Position numbers and translations under genes: made by a program. From JBBSVE01 sp038233815 (GTDB taxonomy: Bacteria; Pseudomonadota; Alphaproteobacteria; Rhodobacterales; Rhodobacteraceae), in the NCBI GenBank assembly GCA_038233815.1, contig JBBSVE010000034.1:1-25655 (forward strand): a stretch of 25,655 nt of DNA. Reading direction: 5' to 3'. The notes below the pieces were generated by a model, which saw nothing but the letters and a program-made list of their open reading frames with translations, searched no databases and was not told the origin of the DNA. How positions within the stretch are numbered: position 1 is the first letter of the stretch; each line of letters starts with the position of its first letter. Shown here piece after piece: positions 6,903 to 15,785 of the stretch.

Positions 6903-8233
6903 TGCCCGGCCCCTATGTCGTCCCCGTGCATGGCGATGCCGATCTGCCGCCAAAGGTGGACGTGGTCGTCATCGGCGGCGGGATCATCGGCTGTTCGACG
7001 GCGCTCGAACTCGCCGAACGGGGGGTGAGCGTTGCCCTGTGCGAAAAAGGCGGCATCGGGCATGAGCAATCGAGCCGCAACTGGGGCTGGGTCCGCATCA
7101 CCCGCCGCGACCCTCGCGAGGTCCCGTTGATGGCCGAGGCCCTGCGGATCTGGTCCGGTCTGGGCGCGCGCACCGGCCGTGATCTCGGCTACCGGCAAAG
7201 TGGGATCGCCTTCGCCTGCACGACCGACAAGGCCTACGCCGAGCAGGAGGAATGGCTGGACGGTCTGCGCGACTATCAGATCGACAGCCGGATGTTGTCC
7301 CCGGGCGATTTCGCGCAGATGTTTCCGGGGAACAGGATGGACGTGAAAGGCGCGATTTTCACCGCGGCCGACGGTCGGGCCGAACCTCAAAGGGCGGCTC
7401 CCGGCATTGCAGAGGCTGCGCGCGCCTTGGGTGTGCATATTCTGACCGAATGCGCCGTCCGCGGGATCGAGACATCGGCGGGTCGCGTCAGCGGCGTCGT
7501 GACCGAGCGTGGCGCCATAGCCTGCGGGCAAGTCGTGCTGGCCGGTGGTGTCTGGTCAAGCCTCTTTGCCCGAAACACGGGGCTTCGCCTGCCGCAACTG
7601 AAGGTGAAGAACTCGGTCATCCGGACCAAACCGCTCGAAGGTGGGCCGGACAGCGCTTTGTGGTCCGACGGCTTCGCGATTCGCAAGCGAAGCGACGGCG
7701 GCTACACGATCGCCGACGGATTTCGCAACATCGTCGACATCGTGCCGGACAGCTTTCGCTATATGCGCGATTTTCTGCCCGCGCTCGGGGCGGAGTGGAA
7801 ATCTTTGATGCTGCGCTTTGGTGGACAGTTCCTCGACGATATCAGGATGCCGAACCGCTGGAAGTTGGACGAGGCAAGCCCGTTCGAATATTGCCGCGTG
7901 CTGGACCCGAAACCCTCCTTCAGCATTCAGGACCGGGCCCTTGCAAACCTGCGCCGCGCCTTTCCGGTGTTCGAGAAGGCCGAGATCGCGCAACGCTGGG
8001 CCGGGGCCATTGATGTGACGCCGGACGCCATTCCCGTCATCTCGGGGATTGACCAGGTTCCGGGCTTTTACATGGCGACGGGCTTTTCGGGCCACGGCTT
8101 TGGTATTGGTCCGGCAGCGGGTCGGCTTGCGGCAGACCTTGTCACCGCGCGCACGCCGGTCGTCGATCCCACACCGTTCCGCTTCAACCGTTTCACCGAT
8201 GGATCGAAGATCGAGATCATCAGTGGCTTCTGA
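6902..8233 (+). CDS. FAD-dependent oxidoreductase, DAO (glycine/D-amino-acid oxidase) family, copy 1
   Basis: A 443-residue flavoprotein. The dinucleotide-binding motif VVVIGGGIIGCSTALELAE is at about 20-38, followed by CEKGGIG and the distinctive QSSRNWGWVR near residue 57. The C-terminal FAD-closing motif ATGFSGHGFGIGPAAG is at about 395-410. DAO-family enzymes oxidise the C-N bond of secondary or primary amines such as sarcosine, D-amino acids, opines or glutamylputrescine. Start and stop codons are chained to the SDR upstream; the binding-protein gene follows after 100 bp. It is clearly paralogous to the gene at 13335-14687, roughly half identical by eye, including the MPGP start. No signal peptide is seen, so it is cytoplasmic. 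Confidence 0.88.
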   Translation: MPGPYVVPVHGDADLPPKVDVVVIGGGIIGCSTALELAERGVSVALCEKGGIGHEQSSRNWGWVRITRRDPREVPLMAEALRIWSGLGARTGRDLGYRQSGIAFACTTDKAYAEQEEWLDGLRDYQIDSRMLSPGDFAQMFPGNRMDVKGAIFTAADGRAEPQRAAPGIAEAARALGVHILTECAVRGIETSAGRVSGVVTERGAIACGQVVLAGGVWSSLFARNTGLRLPQLKVKNSVIRTKPLEGGPDSALWSDGFAIRKRSDGGYTIADGFRNIVDIVPDSFRYMRDFLPALGAEWKSLMLRFGGQFLDDIRMPNRWKLDEASPFEYCRVLDPKPSFSIQDRALANLRRAFPVFEKAEIAQRWAGAIDVTPDAIPVISGIDQVPGFYMATGFSGHGFGIGPAAGRLAADLVTARTPVVDPTPFRFNRFTDGSKIEIISGF

Positions 8234-8333
8234 CCCAACCTTTCCCACCGCGGGATGAGGCAAGGCGGCATGTGTATCGCAAGCGCATGCCGAGACCACA
8301 AAGCTTGCGACAACAGAAAAAGGGGACCCCACC

Positions 8334-9998
8334 ATGAAAGACCCGAGGAACGAGACCGCCAAATTCAACCGCCGCCAGACGCTGACACTGATGGGCGCTG
8401 CGGGCATGGCGGGGCTGATGGGACCGTCGGCCATTGGGCGCGACCGCGCTTTCGCCGCGGGTGCCGACGCGACAGGTCAGGTCATTCTGGCGTTCTCGCA
8501 GGAACCGACGGTATTCAACCCGCTGATGCCGCATATCGAGGTTGACGAGGGCGTCTACTACGCGGTTTTCGACCTGCTGTTCGACTTCGACCCGGAGGGA
8601 AAGTTCTTTCCGATCCTCGCCGAAGAGGTTCCGACGGTCGACAATGGCGGCATCTCGAAGGACGGGCTGAGCTGGCGTCTGAAGCTGAAGAAGGATGTCA
8701 AATGGCATGATGGCAAACCCTTCACCGCCGAGGACGTGAAATTCTCCCTCGAATTGCCGATGGACCCAGACTTCCGGTCTTTCCGGTCCACCGGCTATCA
8801 GCTGATGAAGGACATCGCCGTCGTCTCCGATACCGAGCTGACCTGGACCATGACCAAGCCGTTCGCTCCGATGGCGGCAATCCTTGCCTCCACCTACATG
8901 ATCCCGAAACATGCCTTCGAGGGCGTTGCCGACAAGAACGCGGCACCCTTCAACAACGCACCGATCGGGACGGGCCCGTTCAAGTTCAAGACCCGTATGG
9001 CCGGCGATCATATCGAGCTGGAGGCCAACCCGAATTATCACATGGACGGGCCCTACCTGAAATCGCTCATCATCAAATATGTGCCCGACCTCAACGTGAT
9101 GTACACGCAGTTCAAATCCGGCGACATCGACGTGATCGGCCTGCAATACATCAGCCCCGACCATCTGGCCGAGGCGAAAACGCTTCAGGACAGGGTCGTC
9201 GATCCCGTCGGCACGGCCACGTTCGAGTCCGTGGCACTCAACATGACCCGACCGCAGTTCAAGGAGCTGGCGGTGCGTCAGGCGCTTTATGCAGCACTCG
9301 ACAAGTCGTCGATCATCGACGCGCTCTATTACGGCGTGCCGACCCCGACCGAGACCTACATGCCGCGGCAATCGTTCTATTTCAATCCCGACCTGCCCAA
9401 GCACGAGTTCAGCATCGAGAAGGCCAAGGCCCTTTTGGACGAGGCCGGGTGGAAACCCGGCGCGGGCGGCATCCGCGAGAAGGACGGCGTGCGCCTTTCG
9501 TTCACGAATTCCACCACGGCGGGCAACCATCTTCGCGAACAGGCACAGCAGTTCATCCAGCAGACCTTCGCGGAGATCGGCGTCGAGATGACGATCAAGA
9601 ACCTGCCGCCCGCCGTGATGTGGGGCGACTACTGGATGACGTCGGAATTCGACTCGGTCGTCGTGGGTCTCAACGTGCTGGCGGGGGCGGATCCGGACAC
9701 GTCAGATTACTTCATGTCCACCATGTCGCCGAAACTCGGCGGTGCGGGCCAGAACACGTTCGTCTATCAGAACCCGAAAGTGGACGAACTGCTCACCAAG
9801 GGTGCCGAGACCTTCGTGCCCGAGGACCGTAAACCGATCTATCAGGAGATTCAAAAGGTCATGCGGGACGATCTGCCGTTTCTGCCGATGTTCCAGTATG
9901 CCGTCATCAAGGGCTGGAAAAGCGACGTCGCGGGGCCTGGACCGAACATCAACGACCGCATCGACACGTGGAACGTTCGGGACTGGAAGCGCACCTGA
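8334..9998 (+). CDS. ABC transporter periplasmic solute-binding protein, family 5 (oligopeptide/dipeptide type)
   Basis: A 554-residue protein. A twin-arginine-like leader starts FNRRQTLTLMGAAGMAGLMG and ends near AFAAG (about residue 40), so export by Tat is likely. The mature part has the family-5 pattern: LAEEVPTVDNGG, WRLKLKKDVKWHDGKPFTAEDVKFS, PIGTGPFKF, and a repeated duplicated-lobe architecture typical of DppA/OppA. It captures the substrate in the periplasm and delivers it to the two permeases that follow. AAGGGGA about 8 bp before ATG 8334 is a strong ribosome site. A long stem-loop follows the stop codon. Family-5 proteins also bind non-peptides such as opines, nickel and glycans, so the ligand remains open. 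Confidence 0.9.
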   Translation: MKDPRNETAKFNRRQTLTLMGAAGMAGLMGPSAIGRDRAFAAGADATGQVILAFSQEPTVFNPLMPHIEVDEGVYYAVFDLLFDFDPEGKFFPILAEEVPTVDNGGISKDGLSWRLKLKKDVKWHDGKPFTAEDVKFSLELPMDPDFRSFRSTGYQLMKDIAVVSDTELTWTMTKPFAPMAAILASTYMIPKHAFEGVADKNAAPFNNAPIGTGPFKFKTRMAGDHIELEANPNYHMDGPYLKSLIIKYVPDLNVMYTQFKSGDIDVIGLQYISPDHLAEAKTLQDRVVDPVGTATFESVALNMTRPQFKELAVRQALYAALDKSSIIDALYYGVPTPTETYMPRQSFYFNPDLPKHEFSIEKAKALLDEAGWKPGAGGIREKDGVRLSFTNSTTAGNHLREQAQQFIQQTFAEIGVEMTIKNLPPAVMWGDYWMTSEFDSVVVGLNVLAGADPDTSDYFMSTMSPKLGGAGQNTFVYQNPKVDELLTKGAETFVPEDRKPIYQEIQKVMRDDLPFLPMFQYAVIKGWKSDVAGPGPNINDRIDTWNVRDWKRT

Positions 9999-10016
9999 CA
10001 CGTTGCGACCACACAG

Positions 10017-10052
10017 GGGCGTGAGCGGCGGCAAGGCGCGCCGCTCACGCCC
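10017..10052 (+). other. Stem-loop between the binding-protein and permease genes
   Basis: GGGCGTGAGCGGCG (10017-10030) pairs perfectly with 10039-10052 around an 8-nt loop, giving a 14-bp GC-rich stem 18 bp after the binding-protein stop. No U-run follows, so it is not a standard intrinsic terminator. Such hairpins between binding-protein and permease genes often protect the upstream mRNA from 3' decay, giving more binding protein than permease. That role is inferred here. Confidence 0.7.
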
Positions 10053-10109
10053 TCTGCCCTCCCTTCCGGGGGGGATCGCTTCGGGGGCTCAATCGGGAGG
10101 TTGCCAGAC

Positions 10110-11060
10110 ATGTTGCGATATATTCTGTCCAGACTCGGGCAGAGCCTGATCCTTCTGCTGATCGTGTCCTTCATCGGCTTTATCGTGCTGGCACTGGCAC
10201 CGGGCGGGCCGCTGTCGCAGTTCGCACTGTCTCCCGGCATGACGCAGGAGCAGATTGACAAGATCGCTGCGCAGATGGGGCTCGATCGTCCCGTCGTCGT
10301 CCAGTATTTCGATTGGTTCCGTCATATGCTGACCGGCGACTGGGGCACGTCCTACCGGGACGGCCAGCCCGTGCTGCGCGTCATCGGCAGCCACCTTTTT
10401 GCGACGTTGCTTCTGATGGGGACGGCCATCACCATCTCGGTCACGCTGGGCAGTGCTATCGGTATTGCCAGCGCCCTGCGGCAAGGGTCATTCTTCGATC
10501 ACACGGCGATGGTGGCCGCGATGGTGGCGCTGTCGATCCCCACCTTCTGGTTCGGTCTGATTGCGATCTACGTCTTCTCGCTTAACCTGAGATGGCTGCC
10601 TGCAGGCAACATGTACACTGTGGGCGACGGATCGGTGCTCGATTATGCGCGTCACCTCGTCATGCCCGCCCTCGTTCTGGCGCTCGTCGATGTCGCGGTC
10701 TGGAGCAGGTACATGCGGACATCGACGCTCAACGTCATCAATCAGGATTTTGTCCGGACGGCGCGCGCCAAGGGGCTGACCCGGCGCAGGGTTCTCTTCA
10801 AGCACATCGTCGGAAACTCCCTGGTCCCGATGGTCACGCTGGCGGGCCTGCAATTGCCCCTCGTCCTCGGCGGCGCGCTGGTGACCGAGACGGTGTTCAC
10901 CTGGCCCGGAATGGGGCGGCTGTTCCTCGATAGCCTCGGGTATTCGGACTATCCGGTGGTCATGGGTCTCCTGATGGCGTCCGCGCTGCTGGTGCTGATC
11001 GGCAACCTTGCCGCCGACCTTGTCGTGGCATTCCTCGATCCGCGCATCCGACTGGACTGA
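10110..11060 (+). CDS. ABC transporter permease, DppB/OppB type
   Basis: About 316 residues with six predicted membrane segments. The N-terminus MLRYILSRLGQSLILLLIVSFIGF is the typical DppB first helix, followed by a periplasmic region with LAPGGP and the GLDRPVVVQYFDWF segment. The cytoplasmic EAA-like loop is visible as FVRTARAKGLTRRRVLFKHIVGNSLVP (about 215-240), the contact point for the ATPase. ATG 10110 is chosen over TTG 10101 because GGGAGG at 10095-10100 lies 9 bp upstream and family members start with MLRYIL. With the next gene it forms the membrane channel of the importer, served by the fused ATPase at 3870. Confidence 0.9.
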   Translation: MLRYILSRLGQSLILLLIVSFIGFIVLALAPGGPLSQFALSPGMTQEQIDKIAAQMGLDRPVVVQYFDWFRHMLTGDWGTSYRDGQPVLRVIGSHLFATLLLMGTAITISVTLGSAIGIASALRQGSFFDHTAMVAAMVALSIPTFWFGLIAIYVFSLNLRWLPAGNMYTVGDGSVLDYARHLVMPALVLALVDVAVWSRYMRTSTLNVINQDFVRTARAKGLTRRRVLFKHIVGNSLVPMVTLAGLQLPLVLGGALVTETVFTWPGMGRLFLDSLGYSDYPVVMGLLMASALLVLIGNLAADLVVAFLDPRIRLD

Positions 11061-11077
11061 CAGCAAGGATATCCGTG

Positions 11078-11956
11078 ATGACAGCCAATACGGTGATTGC
11101 CCAAAGCGGGAAGCCTCTCATCAGATCCCGCGCGGTGCGGCGGTTCTTCAGCAACCGGCTCGCTCTGGTCGGGCTGTTGATGGTTCTGACGCTCACGGTC
11201 GCCTGTTTCATCGGGCCACACCTGCTTGCGTTCGATGAACTCTACATCGACCTGCGGGCGCGGTTTGCGCCGCCGGGCACGGGCGGCCATATCTTCGGCA
11301 CCGACCCGCTTGGTCGCGATATCGCGGCGCGCCTTTTCCATGCGGGACAGATCTCGATGGCGGTCGGATTCGCGGTCATGGTGATCGCCACGACCGTCGG
11401 GTCGGTAGTGGGGGTCGTGTCGGGCTACTACGGCGGCAAGGTCGCTGCCGTTCTGATGCGGATTGTCGATGCCTTCCTGTCTTTTCCGTCCGTCTTCCTG
11501 CTGCTGGCGCTGGCAGCCTTCATCCAGCCCGGCCCCGTCATGATCGCCGTCATCATTTCCGCGACAAGCTGGATGGAGGTCGCCCGCATCGTCGAAGCCG
11601 AAGTGAAGAGCCTGCGCAATCAGGACTTCATCATGGCGGCGCATATGCTGGGTCTGTCCGGGCGCTGGATCATGTTTCGTGAACTGCTGCCCAACGCGCT
11701 CGGTCCGATCATCGTCGCCGCAACTCTGACCGTGGCCCGCGCCATCCTGCTGGAGGCCTATATCAGCTTTCTCGGCTACGGCATTCAGCCGCCGCTGCCC
11801 AGCTGGGGCAACATGCTGAACGGCGCGCAGCAGTATCTGGCCTCCGCTCCGTGGCTGGCGATCGTGCCGGGTGTGGCGATCACCATCGCAGTGACCGGGT
11901 TCAATCTGATCGGCGACGGCTTGCGCGACGCCTTCGATACCCGGAGCAAGGGCTAG
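11078..11956 (+). CDS. ABC transporter permease, DppC/OppC type
   Basis: About 292 residues. The N-terminus has the short cytoplasmic RSRAVRRFFSNRLALVGLLMV pattern of DppC proteins, then HIFGTDPLGRDIAARLFHAGQISMAVG, a hallmark of the family. The EAA-like loop DFIMAAHMLGLSGRWIMFRELLPNALGP (about 182-210) would dock on an ATPase domain. Five to six membrane segments are evident, with GYGIQPPLPSWGNML near the end. ATG 11078 fits AAGGA at 11065-11069; GTG 11075 is a less likely alternative. It lies 14-17 bp after the first permease and 3 bp before the next flavoenzyme, so co-expression is likely. Confidence 0.9.
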   Translation: MTANTVIAQSGKPLIRSRAVRRFFSNRLALVGLLMVLTLTVACFIGPHLLAFDELYIDLRARFAPPGTGGHIFGTDPLGRDIAARLFHAGQISMAVGFAVMVIATTVGSVVGVVSGYYGGKVAAVLMRIVDAFLSFPSVFLLLALAAFIQPGPVMIAVIISATSWMEVARIVEAEVKSLRNQDFIMAAHMLGLSGRWIMFRELLPNALGPIIVAATLTVARAILLEAYISFLGYGIQPPLPSWGNMLNGAQQYLASAPWLAIVPGVAITIAVTGFNLIGDGLRDAFDTRSKG

Positions 11957-11959
11957 GCC

Positions 11960-13285
11960 ATGGGACCGCGCTTTTCCCCTTTCGAGGACACGCTCTGGTA
12001 TGCGACCGCCCCCGACGCCCCCCCGACGGAGAGACTGGAGGGGGAGGTCAGGGCCGATGTCTGCATCGTCGGTGCGGGCTATTCCGGCCTGACCACTGCG
12101 CTGGATCTCGCGCGGCAAGGGGTCAGCACCGTGGTGCTGGAGCGGGAGGAGATCGGTTTCGGCGGCTCCGGGCGCAATGCAGGACACTGCACACCGACCT
12201 TCACCCACTACAGCCTGCCGGATCTGCGCAAGGTTCTGGGGGCGCCGTGGGCGGACCGGCTGATCCGGCGCCAGACACGCGCGAACGATCGTGTCGCAGA
12301 GATGATCGGCCACTACGTCATCGACTGCGAATGGGAACAGAACGGATATGTCCAAGGCGCGCTTTTCCCGTCGCATCTGAAGACCCTGCGCGCCCAGATG
12401 GAGGCCTACAACGCCGTCGGGGCCCGAACGCGGTTGCTCGACCGTGACGAGACGGCGGTCATCACCGGCTCGCCCCGCTTCTATGGCGGCTGGATGCATG
12501 AGGAGGCGGGCGGACTCAATGCACTCGCCTATGCGCGCGGTCTGGGCCGCGCGGTCCTGTCGGAAGGGGGGCGGATCTTCACCGAAGCCAGCGTCACCGG
12601 ATGCGACCGTCGCGACCACGCCTGGCATGTCCGCACCGCAACGGGGAGCGTCCGGGCACAGAGGGTCATCTACACCACCGGTGCCTATACTGTCGCCGGC
12701 TGGCCCAAGCTCGATGAGACGTTCCGCATCATGCGGGTGTTTGTCGCTGCGACCCAGCCCCTGTCGGCCGCGTCGCAGGCGGCCGTGCTGCCGCGCCGCA
12801 CGACCATTTCCGACGGGCGCGGGGATATCTACGTCTACAAATACGACCGCCAGAACCGCATCGTTCTGTCGATGTTTCCGATGGGGCCGCGTGGTCGCGA
12901 CCCGACCTACACGCGAAAGGTCTTGTCCGACCGACTCAAATGGCTGCATCCGGAGTTGCGCGAAGACATTCGGTGGGAGTTCTTCTGGTTCGGAGAACTC
13001 GACATGCAGCGCAAGACCGTGCCGCGTCTTTATGGCCTCGCCCCCGGCGTCGTTGCCATGACGGGTCTGTCGGGGCGCGGCGTGCCTACCGGGTCGATGA
13101 TCGGCGGCATTCTGAGCGATTGGGCGATGGATATGCCGGAAATCGATCTCGATCTGAAGATCGAACCGTTGAGCCGCCAGCCGCTCTACATGTCCGTGGC
13201 ACCGCAAACCGCGTTGCGCGGCTACCGCCTGCGGGACGGCCTGCGCGCAAAACTGCAGGGCGCACCGCTGCCGCCGCACCCCTGA
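11960..13285 (+). CDS. FAD-dependent oxidoreductase, PuuB/OrdL-like (gamma-glutamylputrescine oxidase family)
   Basis: A 441-residue DAO-fold flavoenzyme. It begins with the family-typical SPFEDTLWYATAPDAPP, then the FAD motif VCIVGAGYSGLTTALDLA (about 34-51) and the GGSGRNAGHC motif (about 70-79) of PuuB/OrdL-type enzymes. A C-terminal TGLSGRGVPTGSMIG replaces the usual GYSGHG-type FAD-binding segment. Relatives oxidise gamma-glutamyl-polyamines or N-substituted amino acids to aldehydes. It is not closely related to the two copies at 6902 and 13335. It starts 3 bp after the permease stop. Later residues diverge from textbook PuuB, so a glutamylputrescine substrate is only one possibility, and no glutamyl-polyamine ligase is in the window. 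Confidence 0.85.
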   Translation: MGPRFSPFEDTLWYATAPDAPPTERLEGEVRADVCIVGAGYSGLTTALDLARQGVSTVVLEREEIGFGGSGRNAGHCTPTFTHYSLPDLRKVLGAPWADRLIRRQTRANDRVAEMIGHYVIDCEWEQNGYVQGALFPSHLKTLRAQMEAYNAVGARTRLLDRDETAVITGSPRFYGGWMHEEAGGLNALAYARGLGRAVLSEGGRIFTEASVTGCDRRDHAWHVRTATGSVRAQRVIYTTGAYTVAGWPKLDETFRIMRVFVAATQPLSAASQAAVLPRRTTISDGRGDIYVYKYDRQNRIVLSMFPMGPRGRDPTYTRKVLSDRLKWLHPELREDIRWEFFWFGELDMQRKTVPRLYGLAPGVVAMTGLSGRGVPTGSMIGGILSDWAMDMPEIDLDLKIEPLSRQPLYMSVAPQTALRGYRLRDGLRAKLQGAPLPPHP

Positions 13286-13334
13286 CATCTCGTTGACCGG
13301 CGGGCCAGTCCCGCATGCATGTAAGGAATTCGTC

Positions 13335-14687
13335 ATGCCCGGACCGAAACTGGACCCCGTTCAAACCGATGCAGAGCTGCCGTCATCTGTCGATGTCGTC
13401 ATCATCGGCGGCGGTATCGTCGGGGTGTGTGCCGCGCTGGAACTCGCTGACCGGGGCCTCAGGGTCGCCATCTGCGAAAAGGGCGTGGTTGGGGGCGAAC
13501 AATCCAGTCGCAACTGGGGCTGGGTTCGGCTGACGCATCGCGATCCGCGTGAAATGCCGCTGATGGTGGAGTCCGTTCGTACCTGGAAGGGTCTTGACGC
13601 CCGGATTGGCGGACGGACTGGCTATCGCCAGTGCGGCGTGACCTACACGGTCACCACGGACGCGGCACTGGCCGCGGAACATGCCGCCGTGGACGAGCTT
13701 CAGGCCTATCAGATCCCCGCGCGCATCCTTTCCCGTGGCGAGGCGCTGGCGCAGTTCGGCGGACCGTCCTTGGACATCAAGGGTGCTCTTTTCAATCCGC
13801 ACGACGGGCGCGCAGAGCCTCAGATGGCAGCCCCCGCCATCGCGCGCGCCGTGCAGGCCCGGGGTGGCACGGTCCATCAGGATTGCGCGGTCCGGGTGGT
13901 GGAAACCTCTGCGGGCGCGATCTCCGGCGTCGTGACGGAGAAGGGCACGATCGGATGCTCCGCCGTTCTCGTTGCGGGAGGGGTTTGGTCGCGCCTGTTC
14001 CTGCAGAACATCGGGATCCATTTGCCGCAGTTGCGCACTGTCAGCACCGCCTTGCGGACAAATCCTGTTCCTGACGGCCCGGAAGGGACGATCAAGTTCC
14101 GCGATTTCGCTATGCGCCAACGGCTGGACGGCGGTTATACCATCGCCTCAGCCCAACCCAGTCGTTACCAGTTGACACCCGATAGCTTTCGACTGTTTCG
14201 GGCCTTTCTGCCCACTCTCAAGACGGAATGGCGCAGTGTTTCTCTTGGCCTCGGCCCCGCATTTTTCGAAGCATTAAGAACGCCGCGCCACTGGTCCGGA
14301 ACGGATGTGACGCCGTTCGAGCGGACGCGGATTCTCGACCCCGTGCCGGACGATGCTGCGATCGACAAGGTATTTGCCGACGTGCAGAAAGCATTTCCCG
14401 CCTTCGTTACGGCGACGGTAGCCCAGAAATGGGCGGGCTACATCGATGTCCTGCCAGACATCATTCCAGCCATCTCGGCGACCGAGGGTGTCAAGAACGG
14501 CATTCCGGGACTGTATGTGGCGACCGGTTTCTCCGGCCATGGGTTCGGCCTTGGCACGGGGGCAGGACAGCTTGCGGCAGATCTTGTCAGCGGTCACGCG
14601 CCTGTCGTCGATCCGCGTCCTTTCCGTCTTAACCGATTTTCAAACGGTTTGAAGATCACACCGACTCCCGGCGTGACCCAGAGATAG
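13335..14687 (+). CDS. FAD-dependent oxidoreductase, DAO family, copy 2
   Basis: About 450 residues, a paralog of the enzyme at 6902. It shares the MPGP start, VVIIGGGIVGVCAALELAD (about 20-38), EQSSRNWGWVR (about 56-66), DGRAEPQ and ATGFSGHGFGLGTGAG near the C-terminus. ATG 13335 is chosen because it aligns with the start of copy 1 and AAGGA at 13323-13327 precedes it; an in-frame extension to 13293 has no support. Differences cluster in the middle, around residues 240-330, where DAO enzymes contact substrate, so the two copies may prefer different substrates or successive intermediates. It is the last gene of the forward catabolic block. Confidence 0.87.
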   Translation: MPGPKLDPVQTDAELPSSVDVVIIGGGIVGVCAALELADRGLRVAICEKGVVGGEQSSRNWGWVRLTHRDPREMPLMVESVRTWKGLDARIGGRTGYRQCGVTYTVTTDAALAAEHAAVDELQAYQIPARILSRGEALAQFGGPSLDIKGALFNPHDGRAEPQMAAPAIARAVQARGGTVHQDCAVRVVETSAGAISGVVTEKGTIGCSAVLVAGGVWSRLFLQNIGIHLPQLRTVSTALRTNPVPDGPEGTIKFRDFAMRQRLDGGYTIASAQPSRYQLTPDSFRLFRAFLPTLKTEWRSVSLGLGPAFFEALRTPRHWSGTDVTPFERTRILDPVPDDAAIDKVFADVQKAFPAFVTATVAQKWAGYIDVLPDIIPAISATEGVKNGIPGLYVATGFSGHGFGLGTGAGQLAADLVSGHAPVVDPRPFRLNRFSNGLKITPTPGVTQR

Positions 14688-14804
14688 TCTTGAGGTAATT
14701 AAACTCCTCCACCCGAACAAGATTGGCTCTGTGATCAATGCCTCAAGTGGTATGGCAGGGTTCGTTGTCTAGATCCCGTACAGGGGGCCGTGCGTCGGGT
14801 CAGG

Positions 14805-15785
14805 TCACTCCGATAGCTCGTCTTTGATCGAAAGGCGGCACGCCCCGGCCTTCGTGCCATAGACGTCTGGTCGGGCGACAATGTCGTCGAGTTGTCGCCT
14901 ACGCCCGGCCAAGAAGGCGCGGAAGATGCGCCAGTCCCGCAGGTCGTAGCGCAGACGAAGGACGGAGCCGAGCGCGAGCCGGTGACACCGCTGCGCCGCA
15001 CGGACCTCGTTTCGTTCTTCCGCCAGCCACGTGGCAAAGTCCCCCGCCGTCAGCAGGGAGGCGAGCGCGGCGCCTCCGCCAAGGCCGGCGGCGAGCTTGA
15101 CGAGCTTGGCCATTCCCTGCCGATTCTGCGCGACCATGTGGTCGAGTGTCATGGTCGGATCGTATCGGAGCGCGTAGCCAGCGGCGCGCAGCCGCAACGA
15201 GATCTCAACGTCGCCGCCCGACACGAAGCCCCGCCCGATCCGGTCCAGGAGCAACGGCGCGTCAGTCCAGCCCGTCCGTCCAAGCGCGACGCGGTTCAGG
15301 ATCAGCCCCGTCCCCACGAGGCTGTCGACCTCGCGCGGCGACATGCCAAAATCCTGCTCCGCAAACAACCAGCCATTGCGCTCGAGATGCGGAGGGACGG
15401 GACGACCCCAATCGGGCAAGACGCGGCCACCGATCGCCCCGGCATCGGGATGGGCCTTCATCGCCCTCAACGCTCCGGCGATCCAATCCGGATGGAGCAG
15501 GCAGTCGTCGTCGACAAAGGCCACCCATTCCGCCGCGCTTTCGTGCATGGCTCGCTGCCGGGCGGCGGTGAGCCCGGGCCGGGGCTCGAAGAACCGGGTC
15601 AGCGCCGGCAGTTGGTTCGCCGTCACGTGGCTCTCGACCACCTCCGGGGTGGCATCCGAACTGTTGTTGTCGATGACCGTGACCCACCAGTCTCGTGGGG
15701 CAGTCTGACGCCGCAGGACATGCAGGCACCGGTCGAGGTCGGCGGCCCGATTGTAGGTGCAGATGACGATATCAACCGATGCCAT
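14805..15785 (-). CDS. Glycosyltransferase family 2
   Basis: A 326-residue GT-A-fold transferase. It opens with VDIVICTYNRAADLDRCL, has the nucleotide-contact motif VIDNNSSDATPEVV (about 37-50), PRPGLTAARQRAM, the metal-binding FVDDDCLLHPDWI (about 89-101) and a GGDVEISLRL acceptor/catalytic region near 190-200. No membrane segments are obvious, so it is cytoplasmic or peripheral. AAGGGAAG on the minus strand, about 9 bp before its ATG, is a good ribosome site. It faces away from the UXS-like epimerase and opposes the preceding catabolic block. Inverting transfer of one sugar to a growing glycan is the expected role; donor and acceptor are unknown. Confidence 0.87.
   Translation of the reverse strand: MASVDIVICTYNRAADLDRCLHVLRRQTAPRDWWVTVIDNNSSDATPEVVESHVTANQLPALTRFFEPRPGLTAARQRAMHESAAEWVAFVDDDCLLHPDWIAGALRAMKAHPDAGAIGGRVLPDWGRPVPPHLERNGWLFAEQDFGMSPREVDSLVGTGLILNRVALGRTGWTDAPLLLDRIGRGFVSGGDVEISLRLRAAGYALRYDPTMTLDHMVAQNRQGMAKLVKLAAGLGGGAALASLLTAGDFATWLAEERNEVRAAQRCHRLALGSVLRLRYDLRDWRIFRAFLAGRRRQLDDIVARPDVYGTKAGACRLSIKDELSE

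Noticed and set aside
10949..13336. A 795-codon open frame on the minus strand across the permease and flavoenzyme genes
   Set aside because: It opposes two genes with clear motifs, shows repetitive Arg/Gly/His-rich composition and no domain. It is a by-product of GC-rich codon use.
14689..14747. CTTGAGG/CCTCAAG inverted repeat after the last catabolic gene, considered as a terminator
   Set aside because: Arms are 7 bp with a 45-base loop and no U-run, so too weak to call.
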